A stretch of 64,000 bases of DNA from LMDS01 sp039930465 (GTDB lineage Bacteria > Pseudomonadota > Gammaproteobacteria > Burkholderiales > Burkholderiaceae_C): contig JBDTTU010000004.1 of assembly GCA_039930465.1 (NCBI GenBank), positions 1 through 64,000 on the forward strand. The letters run 5' to 3'. Below, one piece after another: positions 25,684 through 33,827 of this stretch. Each line of letters starts with the position of its first letter. Position 1 is the first letter of the stretch. Under the pieces are notes generated by a model. It did no database searches, was not told the origin of the DNA, and worked only from the letters and a program-made list of their open reading frames with translations. The position numbers and the translations under genes were made by a program.

Positions 25684-26937
25684 TCACATGTGGTCGATCA
25701 TCACCTGCCCAAACCCCGAGCACGACACCTGCGTCGCACCGTCCATCAGGCGCGCGAAGTCGTAGGTGACCTTCTTGGATGCAATCGACTTTTCCATCGA
25801 GCTGATGATCAGGTCAGCGGCTTCGAGCCAGCCCATGTGGCGCAGCATCATCTCGGCCGAGAGAATTTCTGAGCCCGGGTTCACGTAGTCCTTGCCGGCG
25901 TACTTGGGCGCCGTGCCGTGGGTAGCTTCGAACATCGCGATCGAGTCAGACAGGTTCGCACCCGGCGCAATGCCGATGCCGCCGACCTGCGCCGCGAGCG
26001 CGTCAGATACGTAGTCGCCGTTCAGGTTCAATGTGGCGATCACCGAGTATTCGGCCGGGCGCAGCAGAATCTGCTGCAGGAAGGCGTCGGCGATCACGTC
26101 TTTCACGACGATGTCTTTGCCGCTCTTCGGGTTCTTGAATTTCATCCACGGGCCGCCGTCGATCAGCGCGGCGCCGAACTCCTTCTGGGCCAGCGCGTAG
26201 CCCCAGTCACGGAAGCCACCTTCGGTGAACTTCATGATGTTGCCCTTGTGCACCAGCGTGACCGACGACTTGTCGTTGTCGATCGCGTACTGGATCGCCT
26301 TGCGCACCAGGCGCTCGGTGCCTTCGCTGGAGACCGGCTTGATGCCGATGCCCGAGGTGTTCGGGAAGCGGATCTTCTTGACGCCCATTTCCTCGATCAG
26401 GAACTTGATCAGCTTCTTCGCCTTGTCGCTGCCAGACTCGAACTCGATGCCGGCGTAAATGTCTTCCGAGTTCTCGCGGAAGATCACCATGTTGGTCTTG
26501 GCCGGCTCCTTCACCGGCGAAGGCACGCCAGCGAAATACTGGATCGGGCGCAGGCAGACGTAGAGGTCGAGTTCCTGGCGCAGCGCCACGTTCAACGAGC
26601 GGATGCCACCGCCCACGGGCGTGGTCAGCGGGCCTTTGATCGAGACCACGTAGTCCTTCACCGCTTCGAGGGTTTCCGCCGGCAGCCACACGTCGGGGCC
26701 GTAGACCTTGGTCGACTTCTCGCCGGCAAAAACCTCCATCCAGTGAATCTGGCGCTTGCCGCCGTAGGCCTTGGCCACAGCGGCGTCGACCACCTTGATC
26801 ATCACCGGCGTGATGTCGGCACCGGTGCCGTCGCCTTCGATGAACGGGATGATCGGCTGGTCGGGCACGTTGAGCGAATAGTCGGCGTTGACGCTGATCT
26901 TCTGCCCGCCTTGGGGCACCTTGATGTGCTGGTACAT
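25684..26937 (-). CDS. icd: Isocitrate dehydrogenase (NADP+)
   Basis: A homodimeric NADP-dependent isocitrate dehydrogenase of 417 residues, converting isocitrate to 2-oxoglutarate and CO2 in the citric acid cycle. Family features include IPFIEGDGTGADITP near the N-terminus, the isocitrate-binding GPLTTPVGGGIRSLNV loop and ATHGTAPKYAGKDYVNPGSE near the C-terminus. The regulatory serine region GGIRSLNV, phosphorylated by AceK in E. coli, is conserved, so such control is possible. It is transcribed alone, with a clear terminator behind it. Confidence 0.97.
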   Translation of the reverse strand: MYQHIKVPQGGQKISVNADYSLNVPDQPIIPFIEGDGTGADITPVMIKVVDAAVAKAYGGKRQIHWMEVFAGEKSTKVYGPDVWLPAETLEAVKDYVVSIKGPLTTPVGGGIRSLNVALRQELDLYVCLRPIQYFAGVPSPVKEPAKTNMVIFRENSEDIYAGIEFESGSDKAKKLIKFLIEEMGVKKIRFPNTSGIGIKPVSSEGTERLVRKAIQYAIDNDKSSVTLVHKGNIMKFTEGGFRDWGYALAQKEFGAALIDGGPWMKFKNPKSGKDIVVKDVIADAFLQQILLRPAEYSVIATLNLNGDYVSDALAAQVGGIGIAPGANLSDSIAMFEATHGTAPKYAGKDYVNPGSEILSAEMMLRHMGWLEAADLIISSMEKSIASKKVTYDFARLMDGATQVSCSGFGQVMIDHM

Positions 26938-27087
26938 GGAATGTGTCTCCGCTCGCAGTGATGGGGTCTCTGGGGAGCGAAGATTCTATGCCACGGTCAT
27001 GGTGGCGCAGGCTTCGTGGGCAGGCCCTGTCATCCGCATTGGCGGTCTCGTGCGTTGATAATTCCAACACCACTTCTGCCCGCCGCC

Positions 27088-27537
27088 ATGACCTCTTTCA
27101 AGACGCTCGCCGCCACCGCATTTGCCACGCTGCTGGCCCTGGCCGCGCAGGCCCAAGAGGGGCCGCAGAAGCTCGACGCGATCCAGCTCAATGCCGGCAT
27201 GCACCTGATCCGCGCCGAGCTGGCGCGCACGCCCGACGAGCGCAGCATCGGCCTGATGTTTCGCCAGGCCATGGCCAGCAACGAAGGCATGCTGTTCGCT
27301 TTCGAGCTGCCGGGTCAGCAGTGTTTCTGGATGAAGAACACGTTGCTGCCGTTGTCGGCCGCGTTCATTGCCGACGACGGCAGCATCGTCAACATCGAAG
27401 ACATGAAACCGCAGACGCTCGACAGCCACTGCTCGGCCAAGCCGGTGCGCTTCGTGCTGGAAATGAACCAGGGCTGGTTCGCCAAGCGCGGCCTGAAGGC
27501 GGGCTCGAAGCTGCAAGGCGTGCCGTTCAATCGATAA
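27088..27537 (+). CDS. DUF192 family secreted protein
   Basis: A 149-residue protein with a signal peptide (LAATAFATLLALAAQAQ, cleavage near residue 23) and one DUF192 domain. Typical segments are ARTPDERSIGLMFRQAM, GMLFAF, FWMKNTLLPLSAAFI and VLEMNQGWFAKRGLKAG. The domain has no firm biochemical role. It is divergent from icd and closed by a strong terminator, so it is a single-gene unit. Confidence 0.9.
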   Translation: MTSFKTLAATAFATLLALAAQAQEGPQKLDAIQLNAGMHLIRAELARTPDERSIGLMFRQAMASNEGMLFAFELPGQQCFWMKNTLLPLSAAFIADDGSIVNIEDMKPQTLDSHCSAKPVRFVLEMNQGWFAKRGLKAGSKLQGVPFNR

Positions 27538-27552
27538 GGCGAAGCACCGAAC

Positions 27553-27581
27553 AAAAAGGCCGGCATGTGCCGGCCTTTTTT
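27553..27581. terminator. Bidirectional terminator between DUF192 gene and sodB
   Basis: A near-perfect palindrome (AAAAAGGCCGGCA / TGCCGGCCTTTTT) has T-runs on both strands. It sits 15 bp after the DUF192 stop and 17 bp after the convergent sodB stop. Confidence 0.9.
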
Positions 27582-27598
27582 GTTTGCGGCGCGAAGCC

Positions 27599-28180
27599 TC
27601 AGGCGAAGTTCGCTTCGGCGAAGTCCCAGTTCACGAGCGAGGTCATGAAGGTTTCGCACCATTTCGGGCGCAGGTTGCGGTAGTCGATGTAGTAGGCGTG
27701 TTCCCACACGTCGATCGTCAGCAGCGCTTTGTCTGCGGTGGTCAGTGGTGTGCCCGCGGCGCCGGTGTTGACGATGTCCACGCTGCCGTCGGCCTTCTTC
27801 ACGAGCCAGGTCCAGCCGGAACCGAAGTTGCCGACCGCGCTCTTCACGAAGGCTTCCTTGAAAGCGGCGTAGCTGCCCCACTTCGCAGTGACGGCCGCAG
27901 CGAGTGCGCCCTTGGGTTCACCGCCGCCGGCCGGCTTCATGCAGCTCCAGAAGAAGGTGTGATTCCAGATCTGGGCCGAGTTGTTGTAGATGCCGCCGCT
28001 CGACTTCTTGATGATTTCTTCGAGTTTCATCGACTCGAATTCGGTGCCCTTTTGCAGGTTGTTCAGGTTCACGACATAAGCGTTGTGGTGCTTGCCGTGG
28101 TGGAACTCGAGCGTCTCTTTGCTCAGGTGCGGCGCGAGCGCGTCGATGGCATAAGGCAGTGCGGGCAGGGTGTGTTCCAT
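27599..28180 (-). CDS. sodB: Superoxide dismutase (Fe type)
   Basis: Cytoplasmic iron superoxide dismutase, 193 residues. Metal ligands are seen in LEFHHGKHHNAYV (first His), NHTFFWSC (second His) and DVWEHAYYIDY (Asp and third His). The residues AAFKEAFVKSAVGNFGSGW support the Fe-type subgroup, though Fe/Mn choice by eye is not certain. The start at 28180 (MEHTLPALPY) is the family start; the frame is open 13 codons further. A promoter is visible just upstream. Confidence 0.96.
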   Translation of the reverse strand: MEHTLPALPYAIDALAPHLSKETLEFHHGKHHNAYVVNLNNLQKGTEFESMKLEEIIKKSSGGIYNNSAQIWNHTFFWSCMKPAGGGEPKGALAAAVTAKWGSYAAFKEAFVKSAVGNFGSGWTWLVKKADGSVDIVNTGAAGTPLTTADKALLTIDVWEHAYYIDYRNLRPKWCETFMTSLVNWDFAEANFA

Positions 28181-28217
28181 CGGGATCCTCTTGCGGTTGG
28201 TGGCGTACTGAAAAAGC

Positions 28218-28247
28218 ATTGTAGGCAGCTTGCAGTCGCTGCGTCAG
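28218..28247 (-). promoter_or_regulatory. Probable sigma-70 promoter of sodB
   Basis: On the minus strand CTGACG (28242-28247, 4 of 6 to the -35 consensus) is followed after 18 bp by TACAAT (28218-28223, 5 of 6 to the -10). It overlaps the last codons of xseA and would start sodB transcription about 30 bp before its ATG. Confidence 0.5.
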
Positions 28248-29554
28248 CCACGTCGGCCTTTGTCCGGGCCCGACACCTCGGTGACCTGCACCGTGGCCGC
28301 ACCATCGGCCAGCACCGCGCGCAGTTCGGCGCCGACGGCAACTTGCCGCACCGTGGTCACGGCCCGCCCGCTGGGGTCGGCCAGCCAGGCGTAGCCGCGC
28401 GCCAGCACACGCTGCGGGTCGACCGAACGCAAGCGCAACGCCAGGCCGTCGAGTTGCTGGCGGCGTTGGCCAAGCAGCGCCTCGGCGGCGCGCTTCAGTT
28501 CGAGCTGCGCCTGCGCAACACGTGTGATCCGCATGGTGTTGGCATGGCCCGCGCTGCTGCGCAGGCGCTGCGCCAGCAGGCCCAGCCGCTGGTTCTGGTC
28601 ACGCAGTGCCTGAGCCGGCCGCGCGAGCTGCAACGCAGCGCGGTCGAGGCGCTGCGCATGGTAGTTGAAGGCCTGCTGCACCGCGCGGGCCATGCGGGCC
28701 GCGCCGCTGCCGAGCTGCTCGAGGCAGTCGCGCGTCGTCGGCGTGACGAGTTCGGCCGCGGCCGTGGGCGTGGGCGCGCGCAGGTCGGCCACGAAGTCGC
28801 TCAGGCTCACGTCGGTCTCGTGGCCGACCCCACTGACGACCGGCATGCTCGCCGCGGCGATGGCGCGCACCACCCGCTCGTCGCTGAAGGCCCACAGGTC
28901 TTCCAGCGAGCCACCGCCGCGGCACACCATCAGCACGTCGACTTCGGCGCGCCGGCTCGCCAGCTCGATCGCTTCGCACAGCGCACGCGGTGCGTCCGGG
29001 CCTTGCACCAGGCTCGGGTAGACGATGAGCCGAACGTGCGGGGCGCGCCGCGCCAGCGCCGTGGCCACGTCGTGCAACACCGCGCCACCGAGCGACGTGA
29101 CGACACCCACGCAGCGCGGGAACGGCGGCAGGCTGCGCTTGCGGCCGGCGTCGAACAGGCCCTGCGCTTCGAGCAGTGTCTTCAGGCGCAAGTACTGCTC
29201 GTAGAGCGCGCCCGCGCCCGCACGCTGCATGCCTTCGACCACGAGCTGCAGCTCGCCGCGCGGTTCGTACACCGCGAGCCGGCCGCGCAGTTCGATCAGC
29301 TGGCCATCGGCGGGTGCGAAGTCGAGCAGGCTGGCGGCACGCCGGAACATCGCACAACGCACCAGCGCGTTGCCCCCGTCGGCGTCTTTCAGATTGAAAT
29401 AGCAGTGACCGCTGGCGGCACGCGAGAAGCCGGAAATCTCGCCCCGCACAGCACACATGCTGAAGCGTGCAAGCAGGGTTTGCGCGAGTTCCTGTACCAG
29501 TGAAGCCACGCTCCACACACCACGCGAAGGGCCTTTGCCCGCAAGCTCAATCAT
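28244..29554 (-). CDS. xseA: Exodeoxyribonuclease VII large subunit
   Basis: XseA (436 residues) is the catalytic subunit of exonuclease VII, which degrades single-stranded DNA. The N-terminal OB-fold has VWSVASLVQELAQTL and VRGEISGFSRAASGHCYFNLKD. The catalytic core carries SLGGAVLHDVATALARRAP and VCRGGGSLEDLWAF, followed by GHETDVSLSDFVADLRAPTP. A long coiled-coil C-terminus follows. The ATG at 29554 (MIELAGKGPS) is chosen; an in-frame ATG 16 codons earlier is possible. The small subunit xseB is not in the window. Confidence 0.95.
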   Translation of the reverse strand: MIELAGKGPSRGVWSVASLVQELAQTLLARFSMCAVRGEISGFSRAASGHCYFNLKDADGGNALVRCAMFRRAASLLDFAPADGQLIELRGRLAVYEPRGELQLVVEGMQRAGAGALYEQYLRLKTLLEAQGLFDAGRKRSLPPFPRCVGVVTSLGGAVLHDVATALARRAPHVRLIVYPSLVQGPDAPRALCEAIELASRRAEVDVLMVCRGGGSLEDLWAFSDERVVRAIAAASMPVVSGVGHETDVSLSDFVADLRAPTPTAAAELVTPTTRDCLEQLGSGAARMARAVQQAFNYHAQRLDRAALQLARPAQALRDQNQRLGLLAQRLRSSAGHANTMRITRVAQAQLELKRAAEALLGQRRQQLDGLALRLRSVDPQRVLARGYAWLADPSGRAVTTVRQVAVGAELRAVLADGAATVQVTEVSGPDKGRRG

Positions 29555-29911
29555 CAGCAAACCCAATGCCGGCGCGGGCCGAGAACTCCACAACCGCGCC
29601 ACACAAGGCCCAGCTGGGCATGTTGCCTGTCACGCGGTTGTCATGTTGACGCAAGATGTTGATTTTCAAAGGATTTTCACTGCTTAACTTTTGAGCAATC
29701 TATCGCAGGCCACGCATTTTGGCGGCTTGGCGGTACACGGCAGCCGGTTGCCCACAAAGTTATCCACAGTTGCGGTGGATCGTCTGCTCGCATCGGCAGC
29801 GCTTGTGGAATGTGCGCCGCAGCGCAGCAAGCAAAGCGCGCTGAATCGCGAGCCCTTCAGGCCATAATCGCCCGTCCCGAAAACCCCTGCGTGTCGCTTG
29901 AAAGGCCTCGA
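29555..29911. other. Divergent intergenic region with DnaA-box-like sites
   Basis: A region of 357 bp between xseA and the exbB-like gene. It contains an A/T-rich stretch (about 29640-29705) followed by a perfect DnaA box TTATCCACA at 29760-29768. A two-mismatch box TTGCCCACA lies 12 bp before it, and a further imperfect reverse box TGTGGAATG about 45 bp after it. No gene is visible. It must also hold the xseA and exbB promoters. Confidence 0.6.
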
Positions 29912-30547
29912 TTGTTTTCGATCATACAAGCCGCTGGGTGGCCCATCTGGCCACTGCTCCTGTGTTCGATTGCCGCACTGGCGGTGGTACTGGAACGCCT
30001 CTCCAGCCTGCGCGTCGCGCGTGTGGCGCCACCGCGCCTGCTCGACGAAGTGATCTCGGTCACGCGCGCCAGCCTGCCGGCCGCCGACGTGATCAACAAG
30101 CTCGCCGGCAACTCGGTGCTCGGCACCGTGCTGGCCACCGGCCTGCGCGCCGTGATCGCCGAACCGCGCATCGCCGAATCGGCCTTGCGTGGCGCGTTCG
30201 AATCGGCCGGGCGCGCTGCGGTGCACCGGCTCGAGCGCTACCTGAACACGCTCGGCACCATCGCTTCGGCGGCGCCGCTGCTCGGGCTGATGGGCACCGT
30301 GATCGGCATGATCGAGATCTTCGGTTCGCAGGCGCCCACCGGCGGCACCAACCCGGCCATGCTCGCGCACGGCATCTCGATCGCGCTCTACAACACCGCG
30401 TTCGGCCTGATGATCGCGATCCCGTCGTTGATGTTCTACCGCTACTTTCGCGGCCTGGTCGACGCCTACACGCTCGACATGGAACAGGCCGCCGACCGCC
30501 TGGTGCCGCACCTGATGCGTTTCGCCGCACCACGCCACGCAGTCTGA
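29912..30547 (+). CDS. exbB: MotA/TolQ/ExbB proton channel protein
   Basis: A 211-residue inner-membrane subunit of a TolQR/ExbBD-type proton-driven energy transducer. Helix 1 is at about 10-28 (AAGWPIWPLLLCSIAALAVV); the two helices of the channel core are at about 120-140 (LGTIASAAPLLGLMGTVIGM) and 165-187. The start is uncertain. I prefer the TTG at 29912 (MFSIIQAAGWPIWPL), which has GAAAGG 6 nt upstream; a GTG at 29891 would add seven residues. It is followed 12 bp later by an ExbD-type gene and then lpxK. A role in a TonB- or Tol-like system is inferred from family. Confidence 0.88.
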   Translation: MFSIIQAAGWPIWPLLLCSIAALAVVLERLSSLRVARVAPPRLLDEVISVTRASLPAADVINKLAGNSVLGTVLATGLRAVIAEPRIAESALRGAFESAGRAAVHRLERYLNTLGTIASAAPLLGLMGTVIGMIEIFGSQAPTGGTNPAMLAHGISIALYNTAFGLMIAIPSLMFYRYFRGLVDAYTLDMEQAADRLVPHLMRFAAPRHAV

Positions 30548-30559
30548 AATGTCAGCGCC

Positions 30560-30988
30560 ATGAACTTTCGCAAGCCACGCCCCGAAGACCCCGAGATCAA
30601 CCTGATCCCGTTCATCGACGTGCTGCTGGTCGTGCTGATCTTCCTGATGCTTTCGACCACGTACTCCAAGTTCACCGAGTTGCAGATCACGCTGCCGGTG
30701 GCCAACGCCGACAAGGCGCGCGACCGCCAGCGCGAGATCATCGTGTCGGTGGCCAGTGATGGGCGCTACTCGGTCAACCGCAAGCCGGTCGACGGCCGCA
30801 GTGTCGAGCTGTTGGCAAGCGAATTGACCGCCGCAGCCGGGGGCTCGAACGACATGGTCGTGATCGTCTCGGCCGATGCCACGGCGGCACACCAGAGCGT
30901 GATCAACGTGATGGACGCGGCGCGGCGCGCGAACCTGCCGCGCCTGACCTTCGCCACGCAGACTTCGTCCGGCGGCGAGGCGCGCTGA
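30560..30988 (+). CDS. exbD: ExbD/TolR family protein
   Basis: A 142-residue ExbD/TolR protein with a short cytoplasmic N-terminus, one membrane helix carrying the proton-path aspartate (EINLIPFIDVLLVVLIFLML, about 13-32) and a periplasmic domain. It works with the ExbB-like protein encoded 12 bp upstream. lpxK begins 28 bp downstream on the same strand, so this pair is probably co-transcribed with lipid A genes. It is distinct from the second set at 35.9-37.7 kb. Confidence 0.92.
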   Translation: MNFRKPRPEDPEINLIPFIDVLLVVLIFLMLSTTYSKFTELQITLPVANADKARDRQREIIVSVASDGRYSVNRKPVDGRSVELLASELTAAAGGSNDMVVIVSADATAAHQSVINVMDAARRANLPRLTFATQTSSGGEAR

Positions 30989-31016
30989 ACGCGCGCCCGG
31001 CCGCGGCGAACTCCGC

Positions 31017-32090
31017 TTGAACAGCCACACCGGCGGGTTGCACTGGCTTGAGCGCGCGTGGCTGACGCGCGGCCTGTTGGCCCGCCTGCTGCTGCCACTC
31101 GCCTGGGCGTTCGGTGCCCTCACCGCGACCCGCAAGCTGCTCTATCGATTTGGTTGGTTGCGCGCGCAGTCGCTGGGCGTTCCGGTGGTCGTGGTCGGCA
31201 ACCTGATCGTCGGCGGGGCCGGCAAGACGCCCACCGTGATGGCCCTCGTGGGGCTGCTGCGCCGCCACGGGTACACGCCCGGCATCATTTCGCGCGGCTA
31301 TGGCGGCAGCGGCGACGGCGACGGCGGCACGCTCGAAGTGCATCCGCAAACCGCGGCGGCAGCGTGCGGCGACGAGCCCTTGATGATGCGGTGGCGCACC
31401 GGCGCGCCCGTCTTCGTCGGCCGTAACCGTGTGGCCGCTGGCCGCGCGCTGCGGCGCGCACACCCTGCCGTCGACGTCGTCGTCAGCGACGACGGCCTGC
31501 AGCACCTGCGGCTCGCGCGCGATGCGCAGGTGCTGGTGTTCGACGAGCGGGGTGTCGGCAACGGCTGGCTGCTGCCGGCCGGCCCGCTGCGCGAAGCATT
31601 GCCGGCGTCGGTGCCGACGCGCGGCGTGGTGCTCTACAACGCGAGGACCGCTTCAACACCCTTGGCCGGCAACCTGGCCGCGCGGTCCCTGGCCGGTGCG
31701 GTGGAACTCGCAGCCTGGCGCGCCGGGCAAGCGGCATCGATCGGCACGCTCGAGTCGCTGCGTGGCACGCCGCTCACCGCGGTGGCCGGCGTGGCGCGGC
31801 CGAACCGCTTTTTCGAGATGCTGCGCGAGCAAGGCTTGCAGATCAGCGCATTGCCGCTGCCCGACCACTTCGACTTCGCCACGCTGCCCTGGCCGGCCGG
31901 TACGCCCGACGTGGTGCTGACCGAAAAAGACGCGGTCAAGCTCGAGCCGGTACGTCTCGGCGGCACGCGCGTGTGGGTCGTGGCGCTAGACTTCGCGCTC
32001 CCTGCAGCCTTCGAGAAATCGCTGCTCGCCCTGTTGCCCGACCCACCGACACCCGCGCCCGGAATCGCCCATGGAAACCAGACTGCTTGA
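31017..32090 (+). CDS. lpxK: Tetraacyldisaccharide 4'-kinase
   Basis: LpxK phosphorylates the 4' position of the tetraacyldisaccharide-1-phosphate lipid A precursor at the inner membrane. The 357-residue chain has an N-terminal membrane-associated helix (LLARLLLPLAWAFGALTA) and the P-loop VVGNLIVGGAGKTPTVM (about 59-75). It also has FISRGYGG-type IISRGYGGSGDG, DVVVSDDGLQHLRLARD, and ALPLPDHFDF with VVLTEKDAVKL near the end. The start is a TTG at 31017. Its 3' end overlaps the Trm112-family gene by 20 bp. Confidence 0.95.
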   Translation: MNSHTGGLHWLERAWLTRGLLARLLLPLAWAFGALTATRKLLYRFGWLRAQSLGVPVVVVGNLIVGGAGKTPTVMALVGLLRRHGYTPGIISRGYGGSGDGDGGTLEVHPQTAAAACGDEPLMMRWRTGAPVFVGRNRVAAGRALRRAHPAVDVVVSDDGLQHLRLARDAQVLVFDERGVGNGWLLPAGPLREALPASVPTRGVVLYNARTASTPLAGNLAARSLAGAVELAAWRAGQAASIGTLESLRGTPLTAVAGVARPNRFFEMLREQGLQISALPLPDHFDFATLPWPAGTPDVVLTEKDAVKLEPVRLGGTRVWVVALDFALPAAFEKSLLALLPDPPTPAPGIAHGNQTA

Positions 32091-32268
32091 CCTGCTCGTC
32101 TGCCCGATCTGCAAGGGCCCGCTCGAACACCTGCGCCCGCCATTGCAGGCCCTGCAGGAACTCGTGTGCCGCGCCGACGGCCTGGCGTTCCCGGTGCGCG
32201 ACGGCATCCCGGTGATGCTGGAAAGCGAAGCGCGCTCGCTCGACCCGGCACCGCCGACGGTGGCATGA
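32071..32268 (+). CDS. Trm112 family protein (YcaR-like)
   Basis: A 65-residue protein of the Trm112/YcaR family starting METRLLDLLVCPICKGPLE. One CPxC motif is visible, whereas many homologues have two. In eukaryotes Trm112 activates methyltransferases; the bacterial role is unclear. It is conserved between lpxK and kdsB in many proteobacteria. It overlaps lpxK by 20 bp and kdsB by 4 bp (ATGA), so translation is coupled. Confidence 0.93.
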   Translation: METRLLDLLVCPICKGPLEHLRPPLQALQELVCRADGLAFPVRDGIPVMLESEARSLDPAPPTVA

Positions 32269-33020
32269 CGTTCACGGTGCTCGTGCCGGCGCGGCTGGCC
32301 TCCACGCGCCTGCCGGGCAAGCCGCTGGCCGACATCGGCGGCCTGCCGATGATCGTGCGTGTCGCCCGCCAGGCGGCACGGTCGTCGGCGAGCGCCGTGG
32401 TGGTGGCCGCCGACCACGCCGACATCGTCGATGCCTGCGTGGCGCATGGCGTGCGTGCGGTGCTGACACGCGACGACCACGCGACTGGCAGCGACCGCCT
32501 GGCCGAAGCCTGCGAGCTGCTCGGGCTCGATGGGCTGAGCGTCGTCGTCAACGTTCAGGGCGACGAGCCCTTGATCGACCCGGCGCTGATCGACGCCTGC
32601 GCTGCGCTGTTGGGGCAGCGCACCGGCTGTGTGATGAGCACCGCCGCCCACGCCATCGACGCGCAGGAAGAGTTCGACAACCCGAACGTCGTGAAGGTCG
32701 TGCTCGACGCGGCCGGCAACGCCCTCTACTTCTCGCGCGCGCCGATTCCGTGGTGGCGCGATGCGCGAGCATCGGGCCAAACCTCGGTGCCCACTGCACC
32801 CGCCGCGCTGCGGCACATCGGCCTTTACGCGTACCGCGCCGGCTTTCTGCGGCGTTTTCCGAGCCTGCCACCCAGCCCGCTCGAAAGCATCGAGGCGCTG
32901 GAACAGTTGCGCGTTCTTTGGCACGGAGAACGCATCGTGGTGCACGTGAGCGCGCTGCGACCGGGCCCGGGCGTCGATACGCCTGAAGACCTGGCGCGGG
33001 TGCGCGCGCTCTTCGCCTGA
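32265..33020 (+). CDS. kdsB: 3-deoxy-manno-octulosonate cytidylyltransferase
   Basis: KdsB (251 residues) activates Kdo as CMP-Kdo for addition to lipid A. The nucleotide-binding start FTVLVPARLASTRLPGKPL is diagnostic, followed by VVVAADHADIV, NVQGDEPLI and FSRAPIPW. The start ATG at 32265 overlaps the stop of the Trm112-family gene; upstream in-frame codons lie inside that gene. It closes the lipid A set lpxK-ycaR-kdsB and is followed by adk after 130 bp. Confidence 0.96.
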   Translation: MTFTVLVPARLASTRLPGKPLADIGGLPMIVRVARQAARSSASAVVVAADHADIVDACVAHGVRAVLTRDDHATGSDRLAEACELLGLDGLSVVVNVQGDEPLIDPALIDACAALLGQRTGCVMSTAAHAIDAQEEFDNPNVVKVVLDAAGNALYFSRAPIPWWRDARASGQTSVPTAPAALRHIGLYAYRAGFLRRFPSLPPSPLESIEALEQLRVLWHGERIVVHVSALRPGPGVDTPEDLARVRALFA

Positions 33021-33150
33021 TGCGGCTTGGCGCCGTGCGGGCGGCAGCGTCAGCTTGTCGCACGGGGTGCATGTTATTCTCGTTGCGAGGCTCGCACAGG
33101 TCGCATCGTGGCGCCCTGCATCGCGCAAGCAAAACAGAACGAGGATAACG

Positions 33151-33804
33151 ATGAGACTGATCCTGTTGGGCGCCCCCGGCGCGGGCAAAGGCACCCAAGC
33201 GACCTTCATCTGCAAGCGCTTCGGCATCCCGCAGATCTCCACCGGCGACATGCTGCGCGCAGCGGTGAAGGCCGGCACCGCACTCGGCGTGGCCGCGAAG
33301 AAGGTGATGGACTCTGGCGGCCTCGTCAGCGACGACATCATCATCGGCCTGGTCAAGGAACGCATCACCCAGGCCGACTGCGCCAACGGTTTCCTGTTCG
33401 ACGGTTTCCCGCGCACCATCGTGCAGGCCGACGCGATGAAAGCCGCCGGTGTGAAGCTCGACCTGGTGCTTGAAATCGACGTGCCCGACGAAGCCATCAT
33501 CGAGCGCATGAGCGGCCGGCGTGTGCACGTGGCCTCGGGTCGCTCCTACCACCTCAAGTTCAACCCGCCAAAAGTGGGCGGCAAAGACGACGTGACCGGC
33601 GAAGACCTGATCCAGCGTGTCGACGATGCCGAAGAGACAGTGCGCAACCGGCTGGCCGTCTACAAGAGCCAGACCCGCCCGCTGGTCGACTACTACTCGA
33701 AGTGGGCCGAGAGCGGCGCACCCGACGCGCCCCGCTACCGCAAGATCAGCGGCACCGGCAGCGTCGACGAAATCACCGCGCGCGCGCTCGCCGCGCTGAC
33801 CTGA
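33151..33804 (+). CDS. adk: Adenylate kinase
   Basis: Adk (217 residues, long form with LID domain) interconverts ATP + AMP and 2 ADP. Walker A GAPGAGKGTQ is at 7-16, the AMP site at QISTGDMLRAAV and DGFPRTIVQAD. The LID around GRRVHVASGRSYHLKFNPPK lacks the zinc-binding cysteines found in Gram-positive enzymes. The start at 33151 follows a GAGGATAAC ribosome-binding region. An SDR gene follows 23 bp later on the same strand. Confidence 0.97.
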   Translation: MRLILLGAPGAGKGTQATFICKRFGIPQISTGDMLRAAVKAGTALGVAAKKVMDSGGLVSDDIIIGLVKERITQADCANGFLFDGFPRTIVQADAMKAAGVKLDLVLEIDVPDEAIIERMSGRRVHVASGRSYHLKFNPPKVGGKDDVTGEDLIQRVDDAEETVRNRLAVYKSQTRPLVDYYSKWAESGAPDAPRYRKISGTGSVDEITARALAALT

Positions 33805-33827
33805 ACACTGCACATCCGGAGCCCCTC

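Noticed and set aside
27584..29503. Plus-strand open frame of about 640 codons opposite sodB and xseA
   Set aside because: It runs through two genes on the other strand and through their terminator and promoter; no domain is seen.
29640..29815. Chromosomal replication origin
   Set aside because: Only one perfect DnaA box and two weak ones are present, with no dnaA, dnaN or gyrB nearby. Listed only as a possible DnaA site.
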